From NCBI GenBank assembly GCA_004026145.2, contig CP034976.1, forward strand, positions 1,824,480-1,888,479: DNA of 64,000 nucleotides, in the 5' to 3' direction. The translations under genes were made by a program, and so were the position numbers. The DNA is from Takifugu bimaculatus (taxonomy: Eukaryota > Chordata > Actinopteri > Tetraodontiformes > Tetraodontidae). Below, piece after piece: positions 24,001 to 35,712 of this stretch. Positions within the stretch are counted from its first letter, which is position 1. Each line of letters begins with the position of its first letter. The notes under the pieces were generated by a model. That model searched no databases and was not told the origin of the DNA. It was given only the letters and a program-made list of their open reading frames with translations.

Positions 24001-25316
24001 TACTTCTACTGCTCAAGGAAGGTGCATCAGACTTATGCTGCTGAGGGACTCTCTGACCCCAGAATGCCCTTTGAACAATTTGCCGCGTCAGAGTTTTTCC
24101 AGAGGGAGCTGGAGGCCACCAAAAAGCGTGTGGAGGAAAAAGCTCAGAGACAGAGACTCGGCTCTCAGCCACCTGATCGCCTCTGCAGGTTCTGCCATTT
24201 GACTCTTAAACAGGGACCAAACAGCCCACATATACATACAGGGTTCCCTGGAGTGGCAGGTAAATACATTTACTGCCCATCCAAAGTCTTTTCTCTATAT
24301 CAGGACAAGGGGATGGCCCGAGAGATGACCTGGAAAGAGTTTGTGGCCACTCCTTTCTTTGAGGCAGAGAGACGAAGATGGATGGAGGAAAGGACAAAAT
24401 GAACTACATGCCAGGAATGCATGTTGCACTACTGTACATGGTTATGAAATGTAATGTTGCACTATTGTACACACTTTGAGATTTAATGTTGCACTCCTGT
24501 ACACAGTTTGAGATTTAATGTTGCACTCCTGTACATAGTTTGGGATTTAATGTTGCACTGAGATTTAATGTTGCACTCTTGTACACACTTTGAGATTTAA
24601 TGTTGCACTCTTGTACACACTTTGAGATTTAATGTTGCACTGAGATTTAATGTTGCACTATTGAACATAGTTTGGGATTTAATGTTGCACTCCTGTACAC
24701 AGTTTGAGATTTAATGTTGCACTATTGTACATTGTTTTACATTTAATATTCAACTGCTGTACATAGTTTGAGATTTAATGTTTTATGAGTGTGTTTGTGT
24801 TTAAATAAAATTGAATTTCCCACTTTGGTCCATACTGTTGTCAACATTTCTGTCTTCGCAAAAGCCAACTAAAGGCGGCAGATTCCTGAATTGAAAACAA
24901 TATCTAAAGAACTCATGTATAATACTAACAACACTAATATTCCATCTGTCTATCCCCAACTGAATTAACTCCCCACCTATCTCATCAGATTATTTGCAGC
25001 AGAATAAGGAGATAACGTAGCATTTCCCTGTTCATATCTGCTACTTGCAATTTAGAATTTGTCACTAAAACTATGTTATGATACAAACTACAGTTTAATA
25101 GATGGCTGTGCTGCTAAAAATAGCAGGAAACATTTGTGGCTCATTAATCTCACAGAAACTGCAATGTTCTTTAAAGATTTTTATTATTGTGAATTTTTCA
25201 AACACATATCTTCGATTTGATAATGCCCCAAGCTGGATTCGAACTCGCCCTCCGAGGTCTTCGGGCAGCTTCGATCTGATTGGCTGGTTCTCCGTTACAA
25301 CTATTCTCGACTGGCC
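17298..25316 (+). mobile_element. Dada-like DNA transposon, copy 2
   Basis: An 8,019 bp copy. Coordinate arithmetic against copy 1 shows only two length differences: three more C in the poly-C run (24 versus 21, at 18043-18066) and one more T in an intronic T-run (about 19181-19188). I saw no other change when comparing the reading frames. AATAAA is at 24804. Such identity means very recent amplification, gene-conversion-like exchange, or an assembly artefact. Confidence 0.8.
18449..24402 (+). CDS. Dada-like DDE transposase, copy 2 (1,455 aa, spliced)
   Basis: Exons: 18449-19136, 19235-19306, 19400-19456, 19976-20044, 20144-20263, 20401-20478, 20745-21822, 21966-23134, 23366-24402. The protein is the same as copy 1 wherever I compared the frames. 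The single extra T lies in the intron after the first coding exon, so the product is unaffected. An unspliced reading of that first exon would differ between copies past the donor. Domains and catalytic residues are as listed for copy 1. Confidence 0.8.
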
Positions 25317-25322
25317 CCCGCG
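25317..25322. repeat. Internal junction hexamer CCCGCG between copies 2 and 3
   Basis: Same arrangement as at 17292: CTGGCC, CCCGCG, CGGGGATCGAG. Confidence 0.75.
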
Positions 25323-26071
25323 CGGGGATCGAGAGTTGTTTAGCTAAACGGCCCTAAACCGTTTCCCATTCATTTTCAATGGTAGTGCTAAACCACTACG
25401 GACGCAATATATTTCCGGCCGCTATCATCCTGTGGCGCTGTTCTGCCGTTTCTATGAAGAGCGGCTCCTCTCCGGAAAGTTCATTCTTTTGTAAACTTCG
25501 CTGAAGGTAAGTTTGGGCTTGATTTCCTTCTAAATTAATGAGGAAACCTTTCGTAATTGTGCATAGGCTGTGGTCAATTTTGTCCTAAATTAGCAAGGAA
25601 CGTGTTATAATTGGCCCTAAATTATAATGTATTTGTCATGCTACAATATACTCATATCTTGTCAAGCTAGTTTTTCATATTGTATTATGGTCATAACTCG
25701 TCGCCAACTTTGTCGATTATTTTATTCCACCCTCGGTGACTGCTAAAGACAAATTACAGTGAAATATGAACGTGCAGAACAAACTACTGTATAGCCAGAT
25801 CGCTCCAATGAAACGCCAAGGTTGCATTGAGATTCTAATTCAATATTATCTGTTGCTTGTCTTAAATTACACGATAGTGATGAATGAACTTGTTCATATT
25901 TTATATTCAAGTAACCGATTTACTCGTCGTGGCACTGAAATGTCGGTATTATTATTATTACTATAATTATTATTAGTAGTAGTATTAGTAGTGGTAGTAT
26001 TACATTTTATTACATCAAATGTGTGTTTTTGTTTCCAATGTCTTTGAGAGGGGATACTGTCCTCCTGCCCC

Positions 26072-26102
<31 letters not shown>

Positions 26103-26470
26103 ATGTTCTCTCACACACACAAGCACACACATACACACACACACACACCATCACTTTCCAGTCTTTTCCTCACTAGCCACACCAGGTACTGACCTTCTGA
26201 ACTCCTGAATCGACACCCCAACAACCTTGATCTTACACTTTCACACCTACATGATAATAACACACACCACAGACACACACACACACGCACACACACACAC
26301 ACACACACACAAAGAGCTTTACACATAGTACCACACTTTATCTTTTACTGGCCTAAGATTCCTTTGATCACATTTATCAGGTGTGATTTGAAAAATAGGT
26401 GGAACTGTTTTATGAGTGTCTAATAAAAATGAGAAAATTAATAGACATTTGTCCTTTATGTCAGCTCAAC

Positions 26471-29400
26471 ATGCAGAAGCAATTCGCCTTTTTCCCTGGA
26501 AAACTTCGGGTCGTGTTCCGCAAGGGGCCTCTTGGGTTTCTCCTCCAGGAGCCATCTGATGAAGCCAAACGGGTGAGTTCCACTCCTCAGGACAAGTCTG
26601 CGGCCATGAGGGAGGACCTCGTACGGCAGAACGCTTTGGCCGTCATCCGACAAAGAGGGGGGGATCCCTCAGATAAGATGGAGGTGCAGGGAGACTATGT
26701 CCTGCAGTTTGGTAAATATAAAGGGAAGTCATTCAGATGGCTTTTGGAGAATGACGTAGGATACACCGTGTATCTTATCAAGAATGTGCAGAGCGAGGAG
26801 GCAGCAGGTCTCTGTATGGCTGACAGCCACAGTAAGGACAGCCTCCAGTCATTTGTGAGTTATGCCCTCAGTTTCCATGAAATCCAGGCTCTTCTTACTT
26901 ATGACGCCGGAAGAGGGGATGGAGTGACTGCCTCATCTGAAGACGACCAGCTGGTTGGATTTGGTGCCCGAGCCAAGAGCACGTGGAAGGAGATCTGGGA
27001 CAGCAGAGGTGATGGCTATGCCCATTTTGTCATAGGCAGGCGCTGCGTTCCAGGTACACGAATGTTCAGGTTGCAGCAGTACCTGCTGAAGAGGCAGCAG
27101 CCCACCACATCTTCCACACCTGCTGAGCATCCCATGAAGGCCCCAGCTGAGCCCCTGGGTATGCTAATTCCTTCATGTGACAAGTTCAACTTTGGGAAAA
27201 GGTTTTTTTCTTTTCTACTAACAACCTGTAGCCGGTATTTTTGTCTTTAACACAGCCATGGAGGAGGACGTGGAGATGGAAAGGGAGATGCTGAGCATCC
27301 ATAACGCTGATCTGCAAGTCCAGAGCTGTAAATACACCGTTACCACATTTATTTCATGTCAGACAAACAAAGTCCATGCCGTATCTGATTTCTATTGTTT
27401 TTCTTTTCATCTGTGTGCAGATGCTATGCCAGTAGCAGCAGCCGCCCTGCCGAGAGTGCCACCAGGAGCAAAGACAGGTTTCTGAAAAATAGGTTTCAGA
27501 GCTGGAGTTCCGTTCCTTTCCATGAAGAATTCCTCTCCAAATCTGAAACTTATCTTATTATTTTTGTGTTCTTGATGTTCCGGCCGAGTTCCTTTAATAT
27601 TACTCTTCATATGTTGGTGTGATAATAACCGTCGTAAGGACTATGAATTGATCCGTGCAATGATGAACTGATATTGACTATGAGGAGGAGGGTAAGTGTT
27701 TGTTTTTGTTCTCTTTGCATGCTTCGTTGAAAAACAGTTTGGATGCACGGGGTACTAACACGCGAATGCATGTTTGTTGACCGAGTCACAATGCTCCTCC
27801 TGCTCGGCCTCGAGAGCGGTGATTAACATTGTCATTTCAATTGGTGTGAATGAGACGATTTTACTGTTTTAATTTTAATTATGTAAAATTCTAAAAAGCA
27901 GGAGGAGTAACGATAAGGCTGCTTGAATTTCTACTAATAACGGCGTCTTCACAACTCATTGAATCTGAACTGACTAAACCAATGTTGTCTTTTTAGTTCC
28001 ATCTACCACACGCTCCAAACCCCCACCTGGAGATACCGCTGAGCTACAGGCATCACTAGTTGATGGTAAAAACATTGTAATTCTGTTCATCCAATCAAGT
28101 GTTCTGCTAACTGCAGCTGCCTTAAATAAAGTAATTTCATTTTTGAAAATGACCATACCTGCAGCTGTTCCAGCTTCACCAGGTGTGAAGAGGAAGAGAC
28201 CTGTGCCCCTCCCTCCACAGCTGGCCTTCCTGGTGACAGAGACAGAGGGTCTCACAAAGGTAGAGGAGCCCCACTCAACTTCAGGTATGTTTTCTTTTTT
28301 TTTAATTTAGGGCTGATGAACAACCTGATGTCTCTGTAATGTACAGCTGACTGTTCTTTCCATGTTGTCATCAGGTGAAGTGACTGTAATTTCTTAATAG
28401 CAAGTCTGCACTTGTTTTCAGGACCTGACTCTTGCACGGCACAGACCTCTGACGGCAGAGTGCCTCCTTTGACGGACTCTACCGAAGATGAAAAGAGTGG
28501 TATGTTAAACCATGTAAATTTCCCCCATTCCGTGGGGTGTTGAACAATAATAAAGTGTCCCGGGGTAATTAAAATTGACACGATTCTTTGTCACTGACAT
28601 GGAAAAAATCTGACGTGTGAGCTCTGGAATGAAACCAAGTGTCCGAGGCGCGTGTTTGTTTCCTTGTATCGTGTGTTTATATCATGTGAGGGCGGGGGCA
28701 CTAAAATTGTCTATTCAGTAATGATAACTTTATGTTGTTCAACTGTCTTCTTTACTCTATCCTAGTTCCCATAGCTCCTGTTCCCATGCCTGTCCCTGAC
28801 CACGACATGAGCAAGTGGATCTGCTCACAACATCAAAAGCTGTGGATGAGGACGGAGCTTCAACAACTTGGGTTGTGGCCTGGGTCCCGACCAGTGCATA
28901 ACCCTGGGAACGCAATTTCTCTTTGGCGTCTTCCTCCTCAGCCGGAGCTACTGGACATGGTGGCTGAGCTCCCGTCCCCCAACTTTTTTCAGCTCCATCC
29001 ATTTTTCATTTGGAAGCCAGAGAGCCACATCATGGTCAGGTTGAGGAACAATTACATCCTGCCGTGCCTCCATAGCTGTCCTCGTCCTCAGGTGGTCTCT
29101 GCAGGCGTGGGCAGACCTCGAGTGATCGTCAGCGTCCGTGGCCAGTATTTTATCTTTTCCTCGCGACTCTGCTGCAAGGCCTGTCGCAAGAACTGGTTCG
29201 CTGACAACCCTCGATGGGTGGAGAAGCTGCCCATGCGCTTTACTAACCTTTTGCCTGCATTCCTGACTTACAAGAAGGCTGTGTGCAAGTCGGTAATGGA
29301 TGAACTGCGGCGTTCTGGCAAGTCACCGACTGATATGGCGAACCAGGTGAATGAGCTCATGCACCTCAAGTATGAACGAGCTCACCTGGCATATCTGCAC

Positions 29401-32400
29401 GCCGTACAGAACGTCAGGGATGCCGAGGCTGGGGCGTACGGACAGAGAACCATCGGCCAGTACGTGAGGATGGAAGATCGGCCACGTGCTTTCGGGCCAT
29501 ACGAGGACCAAGAAGGTTGGGGTGGGGTGTCTGTGTCCGGATTCTACCTGACTGACTGCCTGCTGGATGAGTTCAAGCGTCAACAGCCGTCTTTGACCAA
29601 GCTCCTCCAGGGCACGTTCGGGCAGGTTTTCAGGTCGGACCACACGAGGAAGATGGCAAGGAAGGTGACACTGGCATCTGGAGCCATGTCCAGTTTCGCA
29701 GTGATGAATGAGAACTGGCTCATTGTGTCCTGGGTGATGGTTCAGGCTGAGACAGAAAGGTCCCTGCATCCGATGTACCAAGGAATGGCCCAGAGGTACA
29801 GCGACGCTGGGGTGGAAAAGGCCGGCTACCACTGGATGGACAGGTGAGATCAGCGATCTTCTTTGTTTGCCGTCATTCAAACTGAAAAATGCTCTCTGCA
29901 AGTCATTGTCTTTGAAGAAATTTTATATTTAATGTTACAATTCTTCCTTTAGAGCTCATATTTCGATGTCTCTGCCTCGCATTTAGGGACTGCTGCGCTC
30001 CATTTAAGATCCCGGACTGCGTCCCTGGTGAACATCTGTGCTGGGATGCCTGGAAGACCACCCCTTCCATTGTTGCAGAAGCCACCTCTGGACTGCTGAC
30101 CAACACCTGCGCCTCACGGGCACATTACAACAGCAGCATCGTTGTGAAGCTAGACTTGTTTCACTGTATGAGGCGCTTTGGACGAGAGTGCACCTCTGAG
30201 CACCATCCTCTGTTCAGCCTTTTCTGCCAGCTCCTTTCTGCCGCCTTCTCTGTGGTCGATCAGGAAGACCTGAAGAGGCTCCGTGATGCCTACGAGTTCT
30301 GCGGAATCCGTCCAGCCAACCCCACCAAACGTCACATCCGAGAGCACTGCAGAACTAAAATTCCACAACCCAGCGAGCTGCTGGAGAGAGTGGAGAGAGT
30401 TCTGCAGCACTTTCACCTGGCCATGGACCCTAACGATGTCCCACTCTTCAAGCCATCCATGCTGAAGACGTGGCGCGTTCAGAGGGTTCACATCCTCCGT
30501 GGTTGCCTCAGTGACCCAGAACTGTCTGAGGGGATAATGTACAGGGACGGAGGGACCCTTCAGCTAAACCACGTAGCGGGCGAAGGTGCCAAAGTCCCTG
30601 TCTGGATCCCTGTCCGTGGTACATCTCAGCAGGAGGGCTACCATTTCCACCAGGCCCAGTGGGTCACGGGTACGCAGGTCTCCCCTGAACTGTTCCAGGC
30701 CCAGGCCATGACCGGCGTTGTGCGGTGGAACTTTCAGCGACTGGTAGACATGAAGAAGCCCGGCGTCGTCCTCCCTGCTGTCTTTGACCCTGCCTTAATG
30801 TGGGAGTTGAACTCTGCTTCCATGGCAGTGACGGGACAAGACAAGTACCCTGCGTTTCGCCTCTCTGACAGAGACACTGGAGAAAGGTTTGGGCTGGAGT
30901 ACAGAGAACCGGGCTGCCGTCCGGTCCCTCTGGACTGGGACAAACACAAAATGCACAAGAGGGATCCGCCTTCGGCTCTTGTGCCCCCTCCCGCTCCAGA
31001 CGATGCTCCTGGCGCAACACCTTCCTCCAGCTGGGCAACAGCGACTGCTGTGCCGTCGCTTCCCCCTGCGCCACCTGTCAGCTTCCATCTCTCTGCTGCT
31101 GGACGTGTAAAGGAGATTCCAGCAGAGGATGACCAGGATCCTGAAAGATCAGTGGGTGGGTCAATGATAATCGTGTTTTTCAGAGTGGCATGTTGGAATT
31201 AAGGCGTTCGAATGATTGAAAATAAATAGATTTAGTTAGGTTGTGGTCAGTGTATCTCAATTTTTTGATGTGTTAAATATTACACTTTCTGTTATTAAGG
31301 GATGGATATTAATGTGTTTTCTCAATAGCCCATATCGCGATAATATGAGTTACTAAGGATGCATTATTGCTTTGTTTGTGTTCCAGACGTCTCTGGAGCT
31401 TTGCCCCTGCCGCTGAAGTCCTCGCCGAGGAGCGCCCGCACTGGACCCATAAAGACTGGTGGTCGAGTGTTTGTCTTGGACCACACACGCTGGACTCTTC
31501 CCATGAAAGACGCTATTGATAGTTTGCTGCAGTATCATCATGGGGACAAGGACATCCTGAGGCTTGTGGATCGAGACTACGCAGACATGGTCCATCGGTC
31601 TGCGGCCGATCCTAACAGCTTGCTCCACCCCACAACCAGGTTTCACATATCCCGCTATGTGAAGCATCTGGCAAAGCTGTTGAACACCAGTTCTTCTCTG
31701 AACACCAGCCCAGAGAAGCTCCTGGAGACTCAACAGCTGTGGTACTCCTTGACAGAGGGGAGCAAAACAACCAGCGTTCCTGTAGTCACCATGGAGACGG
31801 CTGTTGTCACTCCTCCCACAGCCGCCCTGCCCACGCCTCTGACGCAGGACTCCATTGAAAAAATTGTGCAGGGCATTCTAGAGATGCAGCAGCAGCAGCA
31901 GCACCGACCAGAGCAGAAGATGAGACAGACGAAAACCTGTCTCGCCTGTGGACAGCCCAAGTCTCGGTATGGGACGGATGGATCTTCCATCCACTTTTTC
32001 TATCAGCAGGGTCCTGTTCGCTACTTCTACTGCTCAAGGAAGGTGCATCAGACTTATGCTGCTGAGGGACTCTCTGACCCCAGAATGCCCTTTGAACAAT
32101 TTGCCGCGTCAGAGTTTTTCCAGAGGGAGCTGGAGGCCACCAAAAAGCGTGTGGAGGAAAAAGCTCAGAGACAGAGACTCGGCTCTCAGCCACCTGATCG
32201 CCTCTGCAGGTTCTGCCATTTGACTCTTAAACAGGGACCAAACAGCCCACATATACATACAGGGTTCCCTGGAGTGGCAGGTAAATACATTTACTGCCCA
32301 TCCAAAGTCTTTTCTCTATATCAGGACAAGGGGATGGCCCGAGAGATGACCTGGAAAGAGTTTGTGGCCACTCCTTTCTTTGAGGCAGAGAGACGAAGAT

Positions 32401-32423
32401 GGATGGAGGAAAGGACAAAATGA
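26471..32423 (+). CDS. Dada-like DDE transposase, copy 3 (1,455 aa, spliced)
   Basis: Exons: 26471-27158, 27256-27327, 27421-27477, 27997-28065, 28165-28284, 28422-28499, 28766-29843, 29987-31155, 31387-32423. All frames and splice sites match copy 1. Three uninterrupted transposase genes in a row would give a high transposase dose if all are transcribed. Each copy has its own noncoding exon 1 and its own poly(A) signal, so they can act as separate units. Confidence 0.8.
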
Positions 32424-33255
32424 ACTACATGCCAGGAATGCATGTTGCACTACTGTACATGGTTATGAAATGTAATGTTGCACTATTGTACACACTTTGA
32501 GATTTAATGTTGCACTCCTGTACACAGTTTGAGATTTAATGTTGCACTCCTGTACATAGTTTGGGATTTAATGTTGCACTGAGATTTAATGTTGCACTCT
32601 TGTACACACTTTGAGATTTAATGTTGCACTCTTGTACACACTTTGAGATTTAATGTTGCACTGAGATTTAATGTTGCACTATTGAACATAGTTTGGGATT
32701 TAATGTTGCACTCCTGTACACAGTTTGAGATTTAATGTTGCACTATTGTACATTGTTTTACATTTAATATTCAACTGCTGTACATAGTTTGAGATTTAAT
32801 GTTTTATGAGTGTGTTTGTGTTTAAATAAAATTGAATTTCCCACTTTGGTCCATACTGTTGTCAACATTTCTGTCTTCGCAAAAGCCAACTAAAGGCGGC
32901 AGATTCCTGAATTGAAAACAATATCTAAAGAACTCATGTATAATACTAACAACACTAATATTCCATCTGTCTATCCCCAACTGAATTAACTCCCCACCTA
33001 TCTCATCAGATTATTTGCAGCAGAATAAGGAGATAACGTAGCATTTCCCTGTTCATATCTGCTACTTGCAATTTAGAATTTGTCACTAAAACTATGTTAT
33101 GATACAAACTACAGTTTAATAGATGGCTGTGCTGCTAAAAATAGCAGGAAACATTTGTGGCTCATTAATCTCACAGAAACTGCAATGTTCTTTAAAGATT
33201 TTTATTATTGTGAATTTTTCAAACACATATCTTCGATTTGATAATGCCCCAAGCT

Positions 33256-33267
33256 GGATTCGAACTC
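33256..33267 (-). promoter_or_regulatory. B-box-like pol III element in the transposon 3' end
   Basis: The minus strand reads GAGTTCGAATCC, one mismatch from the B-box consensus GGTTCGANTCC. It lies in the same orientation as, and about 95 bp downstream of, the tRNA A box at 33362-33372. The equivalents in copies 1 and 2 (from 17210 and 25235) have no A box beside them. The relic at about 51560 reads GGGTTCAAATCC, an even better match. Confidence 0.45.
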
Positions 33268-33337
33268 GCCCTCCGAGGTCTTCGGGCAGCTTCGATCTGA
33301 TTGGCTGGTTCTCCGTTACAACTATTCTCGACTGGCC

Positions 33338-33343
33338 CCCGCG
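33338..33343. repeat. Target-site duplication CCCGCG (right)
   Basis: Right-hand copy of the hexamer. It joins directly to TGGCAGGCGAG of the tRNA 5' half. Confidence 0.75.
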
Positions 33344-33379
33344 TGGCAGGCGAGAATTCTACCACTGAACCACCAATGC
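33344..33379 (-). tRNA. tRNA-Gly(GCC), 5' half, interrupted
   Basis: Minus-strand bases 1-36: acceptor GCATTGG, D-arm with A box TGGTTCAGTGG, and anticodon arm through the loop with anticodon GCC (33345-33347). The break falls one base after the anticodon. The acceptor strand pairs with CCAATGC in the 3' half at 9242. Only the A box remains beside the start site; the native B box is 24 kb away. Confidence 0.9.
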
Positions 33380-33508
33380 ATAAATCGGGCTAAAAAAACC
33401 GAAATTTTTAAAGAAACCTAACTTGATAACTAACCAGACTTGACTTAATTCTCAACTATAAACGAGAATAAAAGCGTTCCAAATAATGGCGTCTCTTGAA
33501 TAACTATG

Positions 33509-33522
33509 CTGCCACCTAGTGG
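33509..33522 (-). promoter_or_regulatory. CTCF-like core motif
   Basis: The minus strand reads CCACTAGGTGGCAG, which fits the core CCASYAGRKGGCRS at every position. This kind of motif is also carried by dispersed repeats. Binding is not shown. Confidence 0.35.
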
Positions 33523-33924
33523 TCAAATACAGGTATCTACACGCATAAATTAACACGCACTCCACGTGGTAATTAACGATATAAAGCTTGGACAGAAATT
33601 GTCACACACTTAACATCTTAAATACGACCACAATAATGTCGTCTGACACTAAATAAAGGGTATAATCCTCAGAACAACCATCGCAAAGCAACCACCCAAT
33701 TAACAAGCAGAAACCCAACTACCAAACATAACAACATAAAGCAATAGCCACTAACCAAACTATAAATACGACACAGTCAGGAAAGCGACTTAAAATTCGT
33801 CTGAGATAAACAATACCGTCCGAACTTCATCCGGGCCGTCTCTTCAGGCGATGAAGACAACTGGCTCCGCTCTGACGCGCTCCCAATTAACGCTGACCAG
33901 TGTGGTGTGCTCAGCGCCCCTCAC

Positions 33925-33936
33925 TGCGCATGCGCT
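33925..33936. promoter_or_regulatory. NRF1-like palindromic motif
   Basis: TGCGCATGCGCT matches the NRF1 consensus YGCGCAYGCGCR except for its final base. It lies in a short GC-rich patch. It may mark a promoter, but no adjoining first exon is evident. Confidence 0.3.
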
Positions 33937-34554
33937 CAGGCTGGGACCCTTGTTTTCCTTGCTGTGACCCTGGTATTGCTGTATTATTACCTCCATTTCC
34001 CCTGTGCAAGCTGACAACTATTTATCAACCCTCTTTCCCAATAAAACACACATTTCTGGCATAAAGAATAATAACTAACGCTGTATGCTTGTGCAGATTG
34101 TGGATTGAGAACAAAATTCCCATCTTTTCCTTTATTTAATAAGACGTCTACTAGCTTTAGGAAGGCTTAAGTACTGCGGAAAACAGGTACTACATGCAAA
34201 AAGCTCCCGTTTGGCTTTGATGATATTTTGAGAGTTCCGTCCGAGTGTACCTTTTATTTATTTATTTTTTTTAAGACCCTAACAGTTAATGTTGTGTTCA
34301 TCCAACAGTTATTGTACACATCAGTGGATTAAGAGAGATTAGGAGAATCAACAGATCGTAGTAATTTTATTTCTAATTTATTCTATATTTATGTATATAT
34401 GCTTATAATGCTTATAATATGTACAGTATATATTATATTATGTATATATATATTATATATATATGCTTATAATATATGATGTATAAATGCTTATAACATT
34501 CTAATTTTATCTGTATTTATTTATTCTGTCTCTTTACTCTGCATACGATGCTAC

Positions 34555-34611
34555 TATAATTCAATTTCCCCACGGGGATGAATAAAATTCATCTTAATCT
34601 TAATCTTAATA
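34555..34611 (+). repeat. 3' tail of a LINE or SINE
   Basis: AATTTCCCCACGGGGATGAATAAA is a hairpin-like tail common at the 3' end of fish LINE/SINE families. It is followed by CTTAAT repeats as a terminal tract. The body upstream is not recognisable. Confidence 0.45.
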
Positions 34612-35236
34612 CACTGACGCTGGGGCTATGGGGTGTCATACCCCTCTATCGACACAAGGGGCGCTGAAGTCCACGACATATGGCAACCTTGGGCATTTCG
34701 TTACAGGCCCCGATTTACACACTGCAAGTTCTGGGTCTGCGCAAGTATTTATGGACCGGAACAGGAAGACAACAACTGCATGTCATACGCACGACTTCTG
34801 TTTTAAGTCGGGCAGTACTTTTGTTAAACGACCCTTCTTGCTAATGTGAACATTGCTCGTTGAGCAGCGCTTGGAAGTAGCCAAGTTTCGGTTTAGCGAA
34901 ATCTTGTTCCGAATAATCTTCAAAATCATGGTCTCAAAAAGCAGCAGTACCTTTGTCATACTGTAGATCCTTTTGTTTTTATTAAATCTGAATCAGTTCT
35001 CACGAAGGATTTATTATTACTAGTGCATTTAACGTGACGGTTACGTCATTTTGCTTAAGTGACTTTAACCCTACTAATATTAGTAGCTCTCCAAATATGA
35101 GACATAATTCTAATGCACTGTGGGGCTTCTCCATCCAGTCCTGTCATGGGATTATTAAAATCATTTTTTTCAGGTTGTTGATTACATGTGCAGGTGTAAG
35201 AAAGTGATCTGTACACAGGCGAGATCACCATGTATC

Positions 35237-35244
35237 CCGTAGAC
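35237..35244. repeat. 8-bp target-site duplication of the hAT MITE (left)
   Basis: CCGTAGAC here is repeated exactly at 35713-35720, on the other side of the MITE. Confidence 0.9.
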
Positions 35245-35712
35245 CAGGGGTCGGCAACGCAAACTGTTGAAAGAGCCATATTGGACCAAGAAAACATTAA
35301 CAAATCCGTCTGGAGCCGCAAAACCTGAAATGCCTTATAATGAAGGCAACACATGCTGTAAGTGTCTATATTAGCTTTATTAGCCTACTATCAAAATGAT
35401 AATTAGGCTACAAATACATAACGAGCATCCTGGAGCGAATGACGCACCACGTGACCACTCTGCTGTACGATGGTGCTTTAAGTTTAGCTTCCATTATAAT
35501 GAGATGTGGAAATTAAATATTTATTATACAAATTTTTACAGCATTGGAAAACTTTAAGAATGTTTGTCATGTTTTTCCTCCTACAGAAATTATATTAAAA
35601 CCAAAAATATATTCACACATCTTTTTCCTATATTTGCTAAAGCTCCAGAGAGCCACTAGGGCGGCGCTAAAGAGCCGCATGCGGCTCTGGACCCGCGGGT
35701 TGCCGACCCCTG
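35245..35712. mobile_element. hAT-type MITE, 468 bp
   Basis: Terminal inverted repeats CAGGGGTCGGCAAC and GTTGCCGACCCCTG, flanked by the perfect 8-bp duplication CCGTAGAC. It has no transposase. Inside are the GAGCC(G)CATGCGGCTC-type subterminal motifs common in this MITE group. It lies within the fifth codon region of the fam169-like first exon. Confidence 0.9.

Larger units (their letters stand above)
25323..33337 (+). mobile_element. Dada-like DNA transposon, copy 3
   Basis: An 8,015 bp copy with a constant offset of 16,046 from copy 1 at every landmark checked, so the two have the same length throughout, including the 21-base poly-C run. Its right end abuts the second half of the tRNA-Gly gene. 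The last ~90 bp contain a B-box-like GAGTTCGAATCC on the minus strand. AATAAA is at 32825. Confidence 0.8.
33380..35229. other. Intergenic stretch right of the array
   Basis: No gene is supported. It holds a CTCF-like motif (33509), a CpG-rich patch with an NRF1-like palindrome (33925), an AT-rich (TATA)-like stretch at 34379-34500, and a LINE/SINE-type 3' tail at about 34555-34611. The open frame at 34628-34849 has no recognisable features. Confidence 0.5.

Noticed and set aside
9277..33337. Crypton, KDZ (Zisupton) or Helitron identity
   Set aside because: No tyrosine recombinase, no KDZ signature and no Rep/helicase was seen. DDE plus DxxH core, tRNA target and 6-bp duplication fit Dada better, though only a tree can settle it.
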